Shown: positions 19,060 through 29,128 of the stretch, in pieces
Layout of the letters: every line of letters begins with the position of its first letter
Position numbering within the stretch: position 1 is the stretch's first letter
Made by a program: the position numbers and the translations under genes
Notes under the pieces: model-generated
What the model was told of the DNA's origin: nothing
The model's input: only the letters and a program-made list of their open reading frames with translations
Database searches by the model: none
Assembly (NCBI RefSeq): GCF_007992195.1
Contig: NZ_BJZU01000034.1
Coordinates: forward strand, 1 to 64,000
Direction: 5' to 3'
DNA from: Methylobacterium oxalidis
Lineage (GTDB): Bacteria; Pseudomonadota; Alphaproteobacteria; Rhizobiales; Beijerinckiaceae
Length of the DNA stretch: 64,000 nt

Positions 19060-21195
19060 ATGTATCACGCGATCGTCTTCTTCCCCCTCATCGGCGCGCT
19101 CGTCGCCGGCCTGTTCGGCCGCTTCCTCGGCGCGCGGGCCTGCGAGTACCTGACGACGAGCTGCCTCGCCTTCTCGGCGCTGCTCTCCTGGGGCGTCTTC
19201 TTCGAGGGGGCCGACCACGCCACGCGGGTGCAGGTCGCGACCTGGTTCACGGCGGGCGACCTCGTGGTCGACTGGGCCTTCCGCATCGACACCCTGACCC
19301 GGGTCATGCTCGTCGTCGTGACGACGGTCTCGACCCTCGTGCACCTCTACTCCATCGGCTACATGGAGGAGGACCCGCACCGGCCGCGCTTCTTCGCCTA
19401 CCTGTCGCTGTTCACCTTCGCCATGCTGATGCTGGTGACGGCCGACAACCTCGTGCAGATGTTCTTCGGCTGGGAGGGCGTCGGCCTCGCCTCCTACCTG
19501 CTGATCGGCTTCTGGTACGAGAAGCCCTCGGCCAACGCCGCCGCCATGAAGGCGTTCATCGTCAACCGCGTCGGCGATTTCGGCTTCTCGCTCGGCATCT
19601 TCCTCGTCTTCGTCCTGTTCGGCTCGGTCGCCTTCGACGGCATCTTCCCGCGCGTGAACGAGCTCAAGGACGCGCACTTCCACTTCCTCGGCTACGAGTG
19701 GCACGCCCTGACGCTCGCCTGCCTGCTCCTGTTCATGGGCGCGATGGGCAAGTCGGCGCAGTTCCTGCTGCACACCTGGCTGCCGGACGCGATGGAGGGC
19801 CCGACCCCGGTCTCGGCGCTGATCCACGCCGCCACCATGGTGACGGCCGGCGTCTTCATGGTGGCGCGCCTGTCGCCGCTGTTCGAGCTGGCGCCGAACG
19901 CCCTCATCGTCGTCACCGTCATCGGCGGCATCACCGCCTTCTTCGCGGCCACGGTCGGCCTCGTGCAGAACGACATCAAGCGGGTCATCGCCTACTCGAC
20001 CTGCTCGCAGCTCGGCTACATGTTCGTGGCCCTCGGCGTCGGCGCCTACTCGGTCGGCATCTTCCACCTGTTCACCCACGCCTTCTTCAAGGCGCTGCTG
20101 TTCCTCGGCGCCGGCTCGGTCATCCACGCGATGCACCACGAGCAGGACATGCGGAACATGGGCGCGCTGCGGCCCTACATCCCCTTCACCACCGCCATGA
20201 TGGCGATCGGGACGCTGGCGCTGATCGGCTTCCCGTTCACCGCGGGCTACTACTCGAAGGACGCGATCATCGAGGCGGCCTACGCCTCGACCCGGCCCGG
20301 CCACACCCTGGCCTTCCTGGCCACCGTGATCGCCGCCTTCTTCACCTCGTTCTACTCCTGGCGCCTGTTCTTCATGACCTTCGAGGGTCCGGCGCGCTGG
20401 GCGGACCACGGCGCCCATGGTCACGACGCGCAGGACGCGCACGGCGCCGTGCACGCCGACCATCACGCTCCCGTCGCGCAGGCCTCCGTGCACGCCGACC
20501 CTCACCAGGCGGACGGGCTTCCGGGCCACCACGAGGGCGTCGCGCACGATGACAAGGGCCACGACGTCGAGCCGGCCTCGCACAGCGCGATCGAGCACCA
20601 CGACCATCACCCCCACACGCCGCACGAGAGCCCGCTCGTGATGACGATCCCGCTCGCGATCCTCGCCTTCGGCGCGCTGTTCGCCGGCCTCATCTTCAAG
20701 GACCGCTTCATCGGCGAGGGCATGGAGGCGTTCTGGGGCCACGCGCTCGCGCACGGGCCCGACAACCACATCATGCACGACATGCACCACGTGCCGGGCT
20801 GGGTCGTCGCCTCGCCGTTCATCATGCTGGTGCTCGGCTTCATCGTGGCCTTCTGGATGTATATCCGCCGGCCCGAGCTGCCCGGCCGGCTCGCCGCGCA
20901 GCAGCCGGTCCTGTACCGCTTCCTCCTCAACAAGTGGTACTTCGACGAGATCTACGACCGCATCTTCGTGCGGCCCGCCAAGGACTTCGGCCTGTTCCTC
21001 TGGAAGGAGGGCGACGGCCGCGTCATCGACGGCATGGGTCCCAACGGCATCGCCGCCCGCGTGGTGGACGTGACCCGCGGCGTCGTCCGCCTCCAGACCG
21101 GCTACGTCTACCACTACGCCTTCGTGATGCTCGTCGGCGTCGCGGGTCTCATCACCTGGTACCTGATGTCCGGCCTGCCGAAGGGCGGGCACTGA
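19060..21195 (+). CDS. nuoL: NADH-quinone oxidoreductase subunit L with a His-rich insertion
   Basis: A 711-residue antiporter-like proton-pumping subunit at the distal end of the membrane arm, with the long lateral helix at the C-terminus. Core motifs include [40 protein letters not shown] and the [20 protein letters not shown] region. Residues about 449-525 are an insertion rich in His and Asp ([20 protein letters not shown], later [13 protein letters not shown]) in a loop before the late helices; NuoL proteins elsewhere have a much shorter loop. The repeats are not identical at DNA level. The stop overlaps the start of a short bridging frame before nuoM. Confidence 0.97.
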   Translation: MYHAIVFFPLIGALVAGLFGRFLGARACEYLTTSCLAFSALLSWGVFFEGADHATRVQVATWFTAGDLVVDWAFRIDTLTRVMLVVVTTVSTLVHLYSIGYMEEDPHRPRFFAYLSLFTFAMLMLVTADNLVQMFFGWEGVGLASYLLIGFWYEKPSANAAAMKAFIVNRVGDFGFSLGIFLVFVLFGSVAFDGIFPRVNELKDAHFHFLGYEWHALTLACLLLFMGAMGKSAQFLLHTWLPDAMEGPTPVSALIHAATMVTAGVFMVARLSPLFELAPNALIVVTVIGGITAFFAATVGLVQNDIKRVIAYSTCSQLGYMFVALGVGAYSVGIFHLFTHAFFKALLFLGAGSVIHAMHHEQDMRNMGALRPYIPFTTAMMAIGTLALIGFPFTAGYYSKDAIIEAAYASTRPGHTLAFLATVIAAFFTSFYSWRLFFMTFEGPARWADHGAHGHDAQDAHGAVHADHHAPVAQASVHADPHQADGLPGHHEGVAHDDKGHDVEPASHSAIEHHDHHPHTPHESPLVMTIPLAILAFGALFAGLIFKDRFIGEGMEAFWGHALAHGPDNHIMHDMHHVPGWVVASPFIMLVLGFIVAFWMYIRRPELPGRLAAQQPVLYRFLLNKWYFDEIYDRIFVRPAKDFGLFLWKEGDGRVIDGMGPNGIAARVVDVTRGVVRLQTGYVYHYAFVMLVGVAGLITWYLMSGLPKGGH

Positions 21196-21230
21196 TGGCC
21201 GGCAACGAGAAGTACGGGAACCTCCGCTGA
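21195..21230 (+). CDS. Eleven-codon bridging mini-frame between nuoL and nuoM
   Basis: The nuoL stop (21193-21195) overlaps an ATG as TGATG, and this frame ([11 protein letters not shown]) ends at 21228-21230 in a second TGATG that overlaps the nuoM ATG. A ribosome finishing nuoL could therefore reinitiate, read 11 codons and be delivered onto nuoM. The architecture is seen directly; translation and any function of the peptide are inference. A chance frame cannot be excluded. Confidence 0.4.
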   Translation: MAGNEKYGNLR

Positions 21231-22750
21231 TGTTCGGCCTCGGTATTCTCTCCGGCCTGCTGATCGTGCCGCTCGCCGGCGCGGCCTTCATCCTCACGTT
21301 GAACGGCGACGAGGAGGCGGTGAAGCGCAACGCCCGCTGGGCGGCGCTCGCCACCACGGTCATCACCTTCCTGCTCTCGCTGGTGGCCTGGGGCCGCTAC
21401 GACGCCACCTCGTCGAGCTTCCAGCTCGTGGAGAGCCACGCCTGGCTCACCGACACGATCCGCTTCAAGCTCGGGGTCGACGGCTTCTCGATGCCGCTGA
21501 TCCTGCTGACCACCTTCCTGATGCCGTTCTGCATCGGCGCCTCCTGGCACGCGATCGGAACCCGCGTGAAGGAGTACTTCGTCGCCTTCCTCGTCCTCGA
21601 GACGACGATGATCGGCGTGTTCGAGGCCCTCGACCTCGTCCTGTTCTACCTGTTCTTCGAGGCCGGTCTGATCCCGATGTTCCTCATCATCGGCATCTGG
21701 GGCGGCAAGCGGCGCATCTACGCGAGCTTCAAGTTCTTCCTCTACACGCTGCTGGGCTCCGTGCTGATGCTGCTCGCCATCATGGCGATGTACTGGCACG
21801 CCGGCACCACCGACATCCCGACCCTCCTGCAGACCCGCTTCCCCACGGGCATGCAGACCTGGCTCTGGCTCGCCTTCTTCGCCTCCTTCGCGGTGAAGAT
21901 GCCGATGTGGCCGGTCCACACCTGGCTCCCCGACGCCCACGTCGAGGCGCCGACCGCCGGCTCGGTGATCCTGGCCGGCATCCTCCTGAAGATGGGCGGC
22001 TACGGCTTCATCCGGGTCTCGCTGCCGATGTTCCCGGACGCCTCGCACCACTTCGCGCCCCTCGTCTTCGCGCTCTCGATCATCGCGATCATCTTCACCT
22101 CGCTGATCGCGATGATGCAGACCGACATCAAGAAGCTCATCGCCTACTCGTCGGTCGCCCACATGGGCTTCGTGACGCTCGGCCTCTTCACGATGAACGA
22201 GCAGGGCATCCAGGGCGCGCTGTTCCTGATGATCTCGCACGGCATCGTGTCGGGCGCGCTCTTCCTCTGCGTCGGCGTCGTCTACGACCGCATGCACACC
22301 CGCGAGATCGCGGCCTACGGCGGCCTCGTGAACCGGATGCCGCTCTATGCGGTGGCGATGATGGTCTTCACCATGGCCAATGTCGGCCTGCCCGGCACCT
22401 CGGGCTTCGTCGGCGAGTTCCTGGCGATGACCGGCGCCTTCAAGGCGAACCCGACGGTCGCCTTCTTCTCGGTCTTCGGCATCATCCTCTCGGCGGCCTA
22501 CGCGCTCTGGCTCTACGCCCGGGTGATCTACGGCAAGCTGGAGAAGCCATCGCTCAAGGGGATCCTCGACCTCGACAACCGCGAGAAGCTGATCCTCGCG
22601 CCGCTCGTCGCCCTGACGATCTACTACGGCGTGCACCCGGCCCCGATCCTCGACACCTTCGCGCCCTCCACCGAGGCGCTGATGGCGAGCATCAAGACCG
22701 CCCTCTCGAACACGCAGACCGCGGCCGCCGCGCTGCCCGTCGCGCGCTGA
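21230..22750 (+). CDS. nuoM: NADH-quinone oxidoreductase subunit M
   Basis: A 506-residue antiporter-like subunit with about 14 helices. The key Glu in [21 protein letters not shown] and the Lys-bearing motifs [20 protein letters not shown] and [17 protein letters not shown] mark the proton half-channels. The helix-breaking segment [16 protein letters not shown] is typical. Its start overlaps the stop of the 11-codon frame after nuoL, suggesting translational coupling. 14 bp separate it from nuoN. Confidence 0.98.
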   Translation: MFGLGILSGLLIVPLAGAAFILTLNGDEEAVKRNARWAALATTVITFLLSLVAWGRYDATSSSFQLVESHAWLTDTIRFKLGVDGFSMPLILLTTFLMPFCIGASWHAIGTRVKEYFVAFLVLETTMIGVFEALDLVLFYLFFEAGLIPMFLIIGIWGGKRRIYASFKFFLYTLLGSVLMLLAIMAMYWHAGTTDIPTLLQTRFPTGMQTWLWLAFFASFAVKMPMWPVHTWLPDAHVEAPTAGSVILAGILLKMGGYGFIRVSLPMFPDASHHFAPLVFALSIIAIIFTSLIAMMQTDIKKLIAYSSVAHMGFVTLGLFTMNEQGIQGALFLMISHGIVSGALFLCVGVVYDRMHTREIAAYGGLVNRMPLYAVAMMVFTMANVGLPGTSGFVGEFLAMTGAFKANPTVAFFSVFGIILSAAYALWLYARVIYGKLEKPSLKGILDLDNREKLILAPLVALTIYYGVHPAPILDTFAPSTEALMASIKTALSNTQTAAAALPVAR

Positions 22751-22764
22751 AGGCATACGGACCC

Positions 22765-24210
22765 ATGACCGCCGCCCAGACCGTCCTTCCGACCCTCGCA
22801 CCCCTCCTGCCCGAGCTGATCCTCGGAGTCGGGGTCATGGTGCTGATCCTCTACGGGGCCTTCCGGGGCGAGCGCTCGGTGGAGGGCGTCAACGTCGGCG
22901 CGCTCCTCCTGCTCCTCCTCGCCTTCTTCGTGGTGGTCTCGCAGCCCGCCGGCCTGAAGGTGACGACGCTGTCCGGCGCCTTCATCTCGGACGCCTTCTC
23001 GCGGGTGATGAAGGGGCTGATCCTGCTCGGCTCGGCCGCCACCATCCTGCTCTCGCGGGACTATTTCCAGCGCGAGCGCATCGACCGGTTCGAGTACCCG
23101 ATCCTGATCGTGCTGTGCACGATCGGCATGATGGTGATGGCCTCGGCCAACGACCTCATCGCCCTCTATCTCGGCCTCGAGCTGCAGTCGCTCGCCGCCT
23201 ACGTCATCGCCGCCTTCCACCGGGACGACCTCAAGTCGACCGAGGCCGGCCTGAAGTACTTCGTCCTCGGGGCGCTCTCGTCGGGCATGCTGCTCTACGG
23301 CGCCTCGCTGATCTACGGCTTCACCGGCACCGTCTCCTTCCCCGGCATCGTCTCGGCGCTCCACGGCAGCGCCAGCCTCGGCATCGTGCTCGGCATCGTG
23401 TTCGTGGCGGCGGGCGTCGCCTTCAAGATGTCGGCGGTGCCCTTCCACATGTGGACGCCGGACGTCTACGAGGGCTCGCCGACGCCGGTGACCGCCTTCT
23501 TCGCCTCGGCGCCCAAGATGGCTGCGGTGGCGATGACCGTGCGCGTCTTCATCGGCGCCTTCCCGGACCTGACCGCGGTCTGGCAGCAGATCATCGTCTT
23601 CGTGGCCATCGCCTCGATGGCGCTCGGCTCCTTCGCGGCGATCGGCCAGCGCAACATCAAGCGCCTGATGGCCTACTCCTCGATCGGCAATATCGGCTAC
23701 GCGCTGATCGGGCTCGCCGCGGGCTCGCAGGAGGGCGTGCAGGGCGTGGTGATCTACATGATCATCTATCTCGCCATGACGCTCGGCGCCTTCGCGATCA
23801 TCCTGTCGCTCCGGCGCCGGGACGAGATGTTCGAGACGATCGACGACCTCTCGGGCCTCTCGCGCACGCACCCGGTGCTCGCCTTCTGCCTCGCGATGAT
23901 GATGTTCTCGCTCGCCGGCATCCCGCCGCTGGCCGGCTTCTTCGCGAAGTTCTACGTCTTCGCCGCCGCCATCAAGGCGGGCCTCGTGACGCTCGCCGTG
24001 ATCGGCGTGGTGACGAGCGTCGTCGGCGCCTACTACTACCTGCGCATCGTCAAGGTGATGTACTTCGACGAGGCGAAGGCGCCCTACGAGGCGATGGCGC
24101 CGGGCCTGCGCATCGTCCTCGCCGTCTCCAGCGTCGTGGTGATCCTGTTCTTCCTCGTGCCCGGCCCGCTCCGGGGCGCGGCGGACGCCGCGGCGAGATC
24201 GCTGTTCTGA
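22765..24210 (+). CDS. nuoN: NADH-quinone oxidoreductase subunit N
   Basis: A 481-residue antiporter-like subunit, the third of the pump trio with NuoL and NuoM. Diagnostic segments are LIALYLGLELQSLAAYVIAA, STEAGLKYFVLGALSSGMLL, FKMSAVPFHMWTPDVYEGSP and RNIKRLMAYSSIGNIGYALI. It closes the complex I genes, and birA follows after 7 bp, so the transcript very likely continues into the housekeeping genes downstream. Confidence 0.98.
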   Translation: MTAAQTVLPTLAPLLPELILGVGVMVLILYGAFRGERSVEGVNVGALLLLLLAFFVVVSQPAGLKVTTLSGAFISDAFSRVMKGLILLGSAATILLSRDYFQRERIDRFEYPILIVLCTIGMMVMASANDLIALYLGLELQSLAAYVIAAFHRDDLKSTEAGLKYFVLGALSSGMLLYGASLIYGFTGTVSFPGIVSALHGSASLGIVLGIVFVAAGVAFKMSAVPFHMWTPDVYEGSPTPVTAFFASAPKMAAVAMTVRVFIGAFPDLTAVWQQIIVFVAIASMALGSFAAIGQRNIKRLMAYSSIGNIGYALIGLAAGSQEGVQGVVIYMIIYLAMTLGAFAIILSLRRRDEMFETIDDLSGLSRTHPVLAFCLAMMMFSLAGIPPLAGFFAKFYVFAAAIKAGLVTLAVIGVVTSVVGAYYYLRIVKVMYFDEAKAPYEAMAPGLRIVLAVSSVVVILFFLVPGPLRGAADAAARSLF

Positions 24211-24217
24211 GATCCCG

Positions 24218-25027
24218 TTGAACGTCAGGCTCAGCGAGGCGGCCCGGGCGGCGGGGCACCGGCTCCACGTCCACGACAGCCTCGGCTCCACCAACACGGA
24301 GGCCCTGGAGCGGGCGCGATCCGGCGAGACCGGGCCGCTCTGGGTCGTCGCCCGCCGCCAGGAAGCGGGCCGGGGCCGGCGCGGCAACAGCTGGACCTCG
24401 CTGCCCGGAAACCTCGCCGCGAGCCTGCTCTGGCCGGTCGCGGGCGTCGAGCCAGATCGGATCGCGACGCTGGGCTTCGTCGCCGGCGTCGCGCTCGCGG
24501 CCGCCCTGGACGAGGCCTGCGGCACCGTGCCGGGTTCAGATGCGGCGGGCGCGACCCGATCTATCGCTCTGAAATGGCCGAACGACGTGCTCGCGGGGGG
24601 CGCCAAGCTCGCCGGCATCCTGCTCGAGGCGGAGATGCTGCCCGGCGGGCGGCGGGCCGTGGTGATCGGCTTCGGCGTCAACGTGGCGGCCGCGCCCCAG
24701 GGATTGCCATACCCCGCGACCTCGCTCGCCGCGCTCGGCAGCGCGACGGGCGCGGAGAAAGTTCTTGAATTCCTCTCCGGCCATGTCACCGAGGCGGCAC
24801 GCCTCTGGGAGGGCGGACGGAATTTCGCAGGCATTCGCGCGCGCTGGCTGGCGCGGGCGGCCGGCCTCGGATCGCCGATCGCGGTCCGCACCGGCGCCGA
24901 GACGCTGGAAGGCCTGTTCGACACGATCGACGAGGGGGGGCGGCTCGTGATCCTCGCCCCGGACGGCACGCGCAGGACCGTGACGGCGGGCGAGGTGCAT
25001 TTCGGGACGGCCGCGACGGCGGCCTGA
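24218..25027 (+). CDS. birA: Biotin--[acetyl-CoA-carboxylase] ligase, without DNA-binding domain
   Basis: A 269-residue enzyme that makes biotinyl-AMP and transfers biotin to the carrier lysine of carboxylases. The catalytic domain has HVHDSLGSTNTEAL, the adenylate loop QEAGRGRRGNSW (about 48-59) and the lysine motif ALKWPNDVLAGGAKLAGILL; a small C-terminal SH3-like domain ends the protein. The N-terminal winged helix of E. coli BirA is absent, so it is not expected to repress biotin synthesis. The start used is TTG at 24218, 7 bp after nuoN. Confidence 0.93.
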   Translation: MNVRLSEAARAAGHRLHVHDSLGSTNTEALERARSGETGPLWVVARRQEAGRGRRGNSWTSLPGNLAASLLWPVAGVEPDRIATLGFVAGVALAAALDEACGTVPGSDAAGATRSIALKWPNDVLAGGAKLAGILLEAEMLPGGRRAVVIGFGVNVAAAPQGLPYPATSLAALGSATGAEKVLEFLSGHVTEAARLWEGGRNFAGIRARWLARAAGLGSPIAVRTGAETLEGLFDTIDEGGRLVILAPDGTRRTVTAGEVHFGTAATAA

Positions 25028-25046
25028 ACTTGGGTTGGGTTGTTTG

Positions 25047-26720
25047 ATGACGACAGGGCAAGACGAACTCGTCTTCCTGCCGCTCGGCGGCGTGGGCGAG
25101 ATCGGGATGAACGCGGCTCTCTACGGGATCGGCCCGGAGAAGAGCCGCAAATGGATCATGGTCGATTGCGGCATGGGCTTCGCGGGCGAGGAGGCGATGC
25201 CGGGCATCGACCTCATGTTCCCGGACCTCTCCTTCATCGAGGAGCGGAAGGCCGATCTCCTCGGCATCTTCATCACGCACGCGCACGAGGATCACATCGG
25301 GGCGATCAGCGAGCTGTGGCCGCGCCTGCGCGCGCCCGTCTACGCCACCCGCTTCGCCAAGAACCTGCTCGAGACCCGCCGCCTCGGCGAGCCCGGCGCG
25401 CCGAAGGTGGAGCTGAGGGAGATCGTGCCCGGCCGGCGCGTGAAGGTCGGCCCCTTCGAGATCGAGTTCGTGCCCGTCTCCCACTCGATCCCCGAGTCGA
25501 ACGCCGTCGCGATCCGCAGCAGCCACGGCCTCGTCGTGCACACCGGCGACTGGAAGCTCGACGCGACGCCGATCCTCGGCGACGTGACCGAGGAGGCCGC
25601 CTTCCGCAAGCTCGGCGACGAGGGCATCCTGGCGCTGGTCTGCGATTCGACCAACGTGGTGCGCGAGGGCCGCTCGCCGAGCGAGGCCGAGGTCGCCGCG
25701 ACGCTCAAGCGCCTCATCACGGAATCGCCGCACCGGGTCGCCGTGACCACCTTCGCCTCGAACGTCGCCCGCATCCGGGCGGTGGCGGAGGCGGCCCAGG
25801 CCTGCGGCCGCGAGGTCATCGCGGTCGGCCGCGCCATGGACCGGGTCATCGACGTCGCCCGCGAGTGCGGCTACCTCGAAGGCCTGCCCGACTTCCTCAG
25901 CGCCGATTCCTACGGCAACCTGCCCCGCGGCAAGGTCGTGGCGCTGCTGACGGGCTCGCAGGGCGAGCCGCGGGCCGCCCTGTCCCGGGTCTCGCGCAGC
26001 GACCACCCGAGCATCACGCTGGCGGCCGGCGACCGGGTCATCTTCTCCTCGCGCGCCATCCCCGGCAACGAGCGCGACGTCGGCGCCATCATCAACGACC
26101 TGATCAACCAGGGTGTCGAGGTCGTGACCGATCGGACCGAACTCGTCCACGTCTCCGGGCACCCGCGCCGGGACGAGATGACCGAGATGTACGCCTGGAC
26201 GCGCCCCGGCACCGCGATCCCCGTGCACGGCGAGGCGCTCCACCTCGACGAGCACGCCCGCTTCGCCCGGGCGCAGGGCGTCGGCAACGTGGTCAAGGCC
26301 CGCAACGGCAGCCTGATCCGCCTCGCACCCGGCACGCCGGAGGTGGTCGAGCACGTCAAGGCGGGGCGCCTGTTCAAGGACGGCAACGTCCTCGTCGACG
26401 ACCGGGACCGCGCGATCCCGGAGCGGCGCAAGCTCGCGCAGGCGGGCATGGTCTCGGTCGCCATCGCCATCGACGAGGACGGCGACGTGGCGGGCGAGCC
26501 GGCCGTCGACATCATGGGCCTGCCGAACCGCGGCCGCGACGGCGAGCCGCTGATCGACACGGTGGTGGAGATCGTCTCGCGCACCCTGTCGGGCCTGTCG
26601 AAGGGCAAGCGGCGGGACGCGGACGCCGTCGAGAAGGCGGTGGACCGCGCCATCCGCTCCGGCGTCAACGAGGTCTGGGGCAAGAAGCCCGCCTGCCACG
26701 TTCAGGTGGTCGAGGTGTGA
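25047..26720 (+). CDS. rnj: Ribonuclease J
   Basis: A 557-residue metallo-beta-lactamase/beta-CASP ribonuclease that acts as a 5'-to-3' exonuclease and endonuclease in RNA maturation and decay. The metal site THAHEDHIGA (His78, His80, Asp82, His83) is intact, as are the beta-CASP blocks TTFASNVARIRAVAEAA and the late SGHPRRDEMTEMYAW. The ATG at 25047 is preferred over a TTG 12 bp upstream. The linkage to nuo, birA and mce is common in this bacterial order. Confidence 0.95.
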   Translation: MTTGQDELVFLPLGGVGEIGMNAALYGIGPEKSRKWIMVDCGMGFAGEEAMPGIDLMFPDLSFIEERKADLLGIFITHAHEDHIGAISELWPRLRAPVYATRFAKNLLETRRLGEPGAPKVELREIVPGRRVKVGPFEIEFVPVSHSIPESNAVAIRSSHGLVVHTGDWKLDATPILGDVTEEAAFRKLGDEGILALVCDSTNVVREGRSPSEAEVAATLKRLITESPHRVAVTTFASNVARIRAVAEAAQACGREVIAVGRAMDRVIDVARECGYLEGLPDFLSADSYGNLPRGKVVALLTGSQGEPRAALSRVSRSDHPSITLAAGDRVIFSSRAIPGNERDVGAIINDLINQGVEVVTDRTELVHVSGHPRRDEMTEMYAWTRPGTAIPVHGEALHLDEHARFARAQGVGNVVKARNGSLIRLAPGTPEVVEHVKAGRLFKDGNVLVDDRDRAIPERRKLAQAGMVSVAIAIDEDGDVAGEPAVDIMGLPNRGRDGEPLIDTVVEIVSRTLSGLSKGKRRDADAVEKAVDRAIRSGVNEVWGKKPACHVQVVEV

Positions 26721-26793
26721 TAAACTGGCGGTCACGAGACGAACCCTCCCCGCCGAGGAGAGGGACGATGCACAGCGCAGGGAGGAGACAACG

Positions 26794-27198
26794 ATGATCG
26801 GGCGGCTCAACCACGTGGCCATCGCGGTGCGCGATCTCGGTGCGGCCTGCGCCGTGTACCGGGACACGCTCGGCGCCAAGCTCTCCGAGCCGTTGCCGCA
26901 GCCCGAGCACGGCGTCACCGTCGTGTTCGTCGAGTTGCCCAACAGCAAGATCGAGCTGATGGAGCCCCTCGGCGAGGGCTCGCCGATCGAGAGCTTCGTC
27001 GAGCGCAACCCGGGCGGCGGCATCCACCACGTCTGCTACGAGGTGGACGACATCATCGCGGCCCGCGACCGTCTGAAAGGCCAGGGCGCGCGGGTGCTCG
27101 GCACCGGCGAGCCGCGCATCGGCGCGCACGGCAAGCCCGTGCTGTTCCTGCACCCCAAGGACTTCCTCGGCACGCTGGTCGAGCTGGAGCAGGTCTGA
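26794..27198 (+). CDS. mce: Methylmalonyl-CoA epimerase
   Basis: A 134-residue vicinal-oxygen-chelate protein that interconverts the 2R and 2S forms of methylmalonyl-CoA. It also works on ethylmalonyl-CoA in bacteria that assimilate C2 units by the ethylmalonyl-CoA pathway, as methylobacteria do. Metal ligands fit the family: His in RLNHVAIAVRDL, Glu in SKIELMEPLGE, His in GGIHHVCYEV and Glu in TLVELEQV. A strong GGAGG ribosome-binding site precedes the ATG. Encoded between rnj and a DUF1467 gene. Confidence 0.95.
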   Translation: MIGRLNHVAIAVRDLGAACAVYRDTLGAKLSEPLPQPEHGVTVVFVELPNSKIELMEPLGEGSPIESFVERNPGGGIHHVCYEVDDIIAARDRLKGQGARVLGTGEPRIGAHGKPVLFLHPKDFLGTLVELEQV

Positions 27199-27211
27199 GC
27201 GGGACGGCGAG

Positions 27212-27535
27212 ATGCATGCCCTGAGCCGATCCACGCCGCTCACCGTCGCCGCCGTGGTGGCGCTGGCGGCGGTCTTCGTGGCGCTGGCGGTGAGCCTGTT
27301 CAAGCTCACCGTCGGCGGGGCCGTCGCGCTCTACTTCGTGCTGTGGTGGACGCTGCTCTTCGCGATCCTGCCCCTGCGCAACCAGCCGGAGCACCGGCCC
27401 GAGCACATCGTGCCGGGCCAGGACCCCGGCGCTCCCGCCCTGCCGCGCCTGCGCGAGAAGGCGATCTGGACGAGCCTCTTCGCGGGCGCCGCCTTCCTGG
27501 CGGCGCTGGCGGTCTTCCCCCTCGCGGGTTTGTAA
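27212..27535 (+). CDS. DUF1467 small membrane protein
   Basis: A 107-residue protein with two helices (about 11-31, then 36-55, with another hydrophobic stretch at 87-104). The segment ALYFVLWWTLLFAILPLRNQ identifies the DUF1467 family, which is almost confined to alphaproteobacteria and regularly follows mce and precedes proS. It starts 13 bp after mce and is probably co-transcribed. No function is established. Confidence 0.88.
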   Translation: MHALSRSTPLTVAAVVALAAVFVALAVSLFKLTVGGAVALYFVLWWTLLFAILPLRNQPEHRPEHIVPGQDPGAPALPRLREKAIWTSLFAGAAFLAALAVFPLAGL

Positions 27536-27631
27536 ACGCCCGCGCGATTGACAGCCCGCCGGGCGCTCCCGACAAACCTTGGACAAGACGTGCGGGTGCA
27601 CCCGACGCGTCACCGGGATCGGGAGGAAGCC

Positions 27632-28951
27632 ATGCTGCCACAGGCGAGCAGCGCGTCCGACGCCGTGGACGAGGCCGGTGCCGGGCGCAGGCGCTGGCTC
27701 TTGCCCTTCATGCTGGCCCTGTTCTTCACCTGGGGGCTCGCCACCGTCCTCGTGGACATCATCACGCCGAAGCTGAAGAGCCTCTTCGCGCTGAGCTTCG
27801 CGGAGGCGACGCTCACCCAGTTCTGCTTCTTCCTCGCCTACGCCATCGTCTCCCTCCCGGCGGGGCTCCTCGTCGCCCGCATCGGCTACATGCGCGGGCT
27901 CGTCCTCGGCCTCGTCGTGATGGCGGCGGGCGGCCTGACCTTCGCGCCGGCCGCCAAGATCGGCCTCTACCCGCTCTTCCTGTTCGCCCTGTTCGTGATG
28001 GCGTCGGGCATCGCGGTCCTGCAAGTCGCGGCCAACCCCCTCGTCACGAAGCTCGGGCCAGCCGCCCAGGCCCCGAGCCGCCTGACCCTCGCCCAGACCT
28101 TCAACTCGCTCGGCACCACGGTCGGCCCCGCGATCGGTGCCTGGGCGATCCTCTCGCACGGACCCGCGACGCCGCCCGACCCGGCTGCGCTCTCGCCTGC
28201 GGCACTGGCCGCGGCCCGGCAGGCGGAGGCCGCCGTGCTGCAGACACCCTTCCTCGTGATCGCGGGCGGGCTGATCGGCCTCGCGATCCTGTTCTGGTCG
28301 GTGCGCTCCTGGGTGCGGGAGGAGGAGCACGCCGTCGAGGTGCACGGCCTCGGTCTCGATCTGCTGCGCCGGCCCCGCCTCGCGCTCGGGGCAGCGGCGA
28401 TCTTCCTCTACGTCGGCGCTGAGGTCGCGATCGGTACGCTGATGGTCAGCTACCTGGAGCAGCCGCGGGTGCTCGGCGCGGACCCGGCCACCGCCGGCCA
28501 CCTCCTGAGCTTCTATTGGGGCGGCGCGCTGGTCGGGCGGATCGTCGGCAGCTTCGCCCTCCGCTTCGTGCGGGCGGGGGCGGCGCTCGCGGTCTGCGCC
28601 CTCGCGGCGGGGCTGCTCGCCACGGTGTCGGGCCTGTCCGAGGGGCCGCTCGCTGCCTGGACACTGCTCTCGGTCGGGCTCGCCAACGCCATCATGTTCC
28701 CGACGATCTTCGCGCTCGCCATCGAGGGTCTCGGCGAGCGGACCGCACAGGGGGCCGGCATCGTCTGCGTCGCCATCGTCGGCGGGGCGATCATCCCGGT
28801 GGTGACCGGCTACCTCGCCGACCACGTCGGCCTCAGCCTCGCTCTCGGTGCCCCTGTCCTCTGCTACCTCTGCATCGCCGGTTACGGCCTCGCGAACCTG
28901 CGCGAGCCGGCTCAGGAATCCGACGCGCAGCCGAGCGGCGCGATCGCCTGA
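27632..28951 (+). CDS. Major facilitator transporter, sugar permease (FucP/GluP-like)
   Basis: A 439-residue carrier with 12 predicted helices. The first, PFMLALFFTWGLATVLVDII, followed by FALSFAEATLTQFCFFLAY and the ANPLVTKLGP loop with its LAQTFNSLGTTVGPAIGAW helix, places it in the fucose/glucose-galactose:H+ symporter group. The ATG at 27632 follows a GGGAGGAAG ribosome-binding site. It is inserted between the conserved DUF1467-proS pair, 96 bp after DUF1467. The sugar transported cannot be read from the sequence. Confidence 0.85.
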   Translation: MLPQASSASDAVDEAGAGRRRWLLPFMLALFFTWGLATVLVDIITPKLKSLFALSFAEATLTQFCFFLAYAIVSLPAGLLVARIGYMRGLVLGLVVMAAGGLTFAPAAKIGLYPLFLFALFVMASGIAVLQVAANPLVTKLGPAAQAPSRLTLAQTFNSLGTTVGPAIGAWAILSHGPATPPDPAALSPAALAAARQAEAAVLQTPFLVIAGGLIGLAILFWSVRSWVREEEHAVEVHGLGLDLLRRPRLALGAAAIFLYVGAEVAIGTLMVSYLEQPRVLGADPATAGHLLSFYWGGALVGRIVGSFALRFVRAGAALAVCALAAGLLATVSGLSEGPLAAWTLLSVGLANAIMFPTIFALAIEGLGERTAQGAGIVCVAIVGGAIIPVVTGYLADHVGLSLALGAPVLCYLCIAGYGLANLREPAQESDAQPSGAIA

Positions 28952-29101
28952 TCGTCCGCGACGGGAAGCTGCGGCGTGAGAATTTTCGCCGCCCGCCTCG
29001 ATGCCGGCATTGCACCCTCAGGTTGAGCTGAAACGCCGACACCAAGCGTCAATGGGGTTTCTTGCGGGTCGCGGAGGCATTCGGTTGGGTGACGGACAAA
29101 C

Positions 29102-29128
29102 AAAAAAGCAAGGCATTACGCCTTGCTT
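29102..29128 (-). terminator. Intrinsic terminator on the minus strand
   Basis: A 9-bp perfect stem, AAGCAAGGC paired with GCCTTGCTT (29106-29128) around a 5-base loop, followed on the minus strand by an uninterrupted T-run (the A-run at 29102-29107). The polarity shows it ends a minus-strand transcript, yet no protein gene lies upstream on that strand before proS, which points to the small RNA described here. Confidence 0.85.

Noticed and set aside
20399-20640. His-rich region of NuoL as a DNA tandem repeat or CRISPR-like array
   Set aside because: Units are irregular in length and sequence and stay in frame; this is a low-complexity protein segment. No CRISPR array was seen anywhere in the window.
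9000-27300. Very long open frames antisense to nuo genes (for example 18964-21366 and 22624-24969 on the minus strand)
   Set aside because: They are rich in Arg/His/Glu/Asp, mirror the wobble-GC bias of the true genes on the plus strand, and show no domain. They are shadows.
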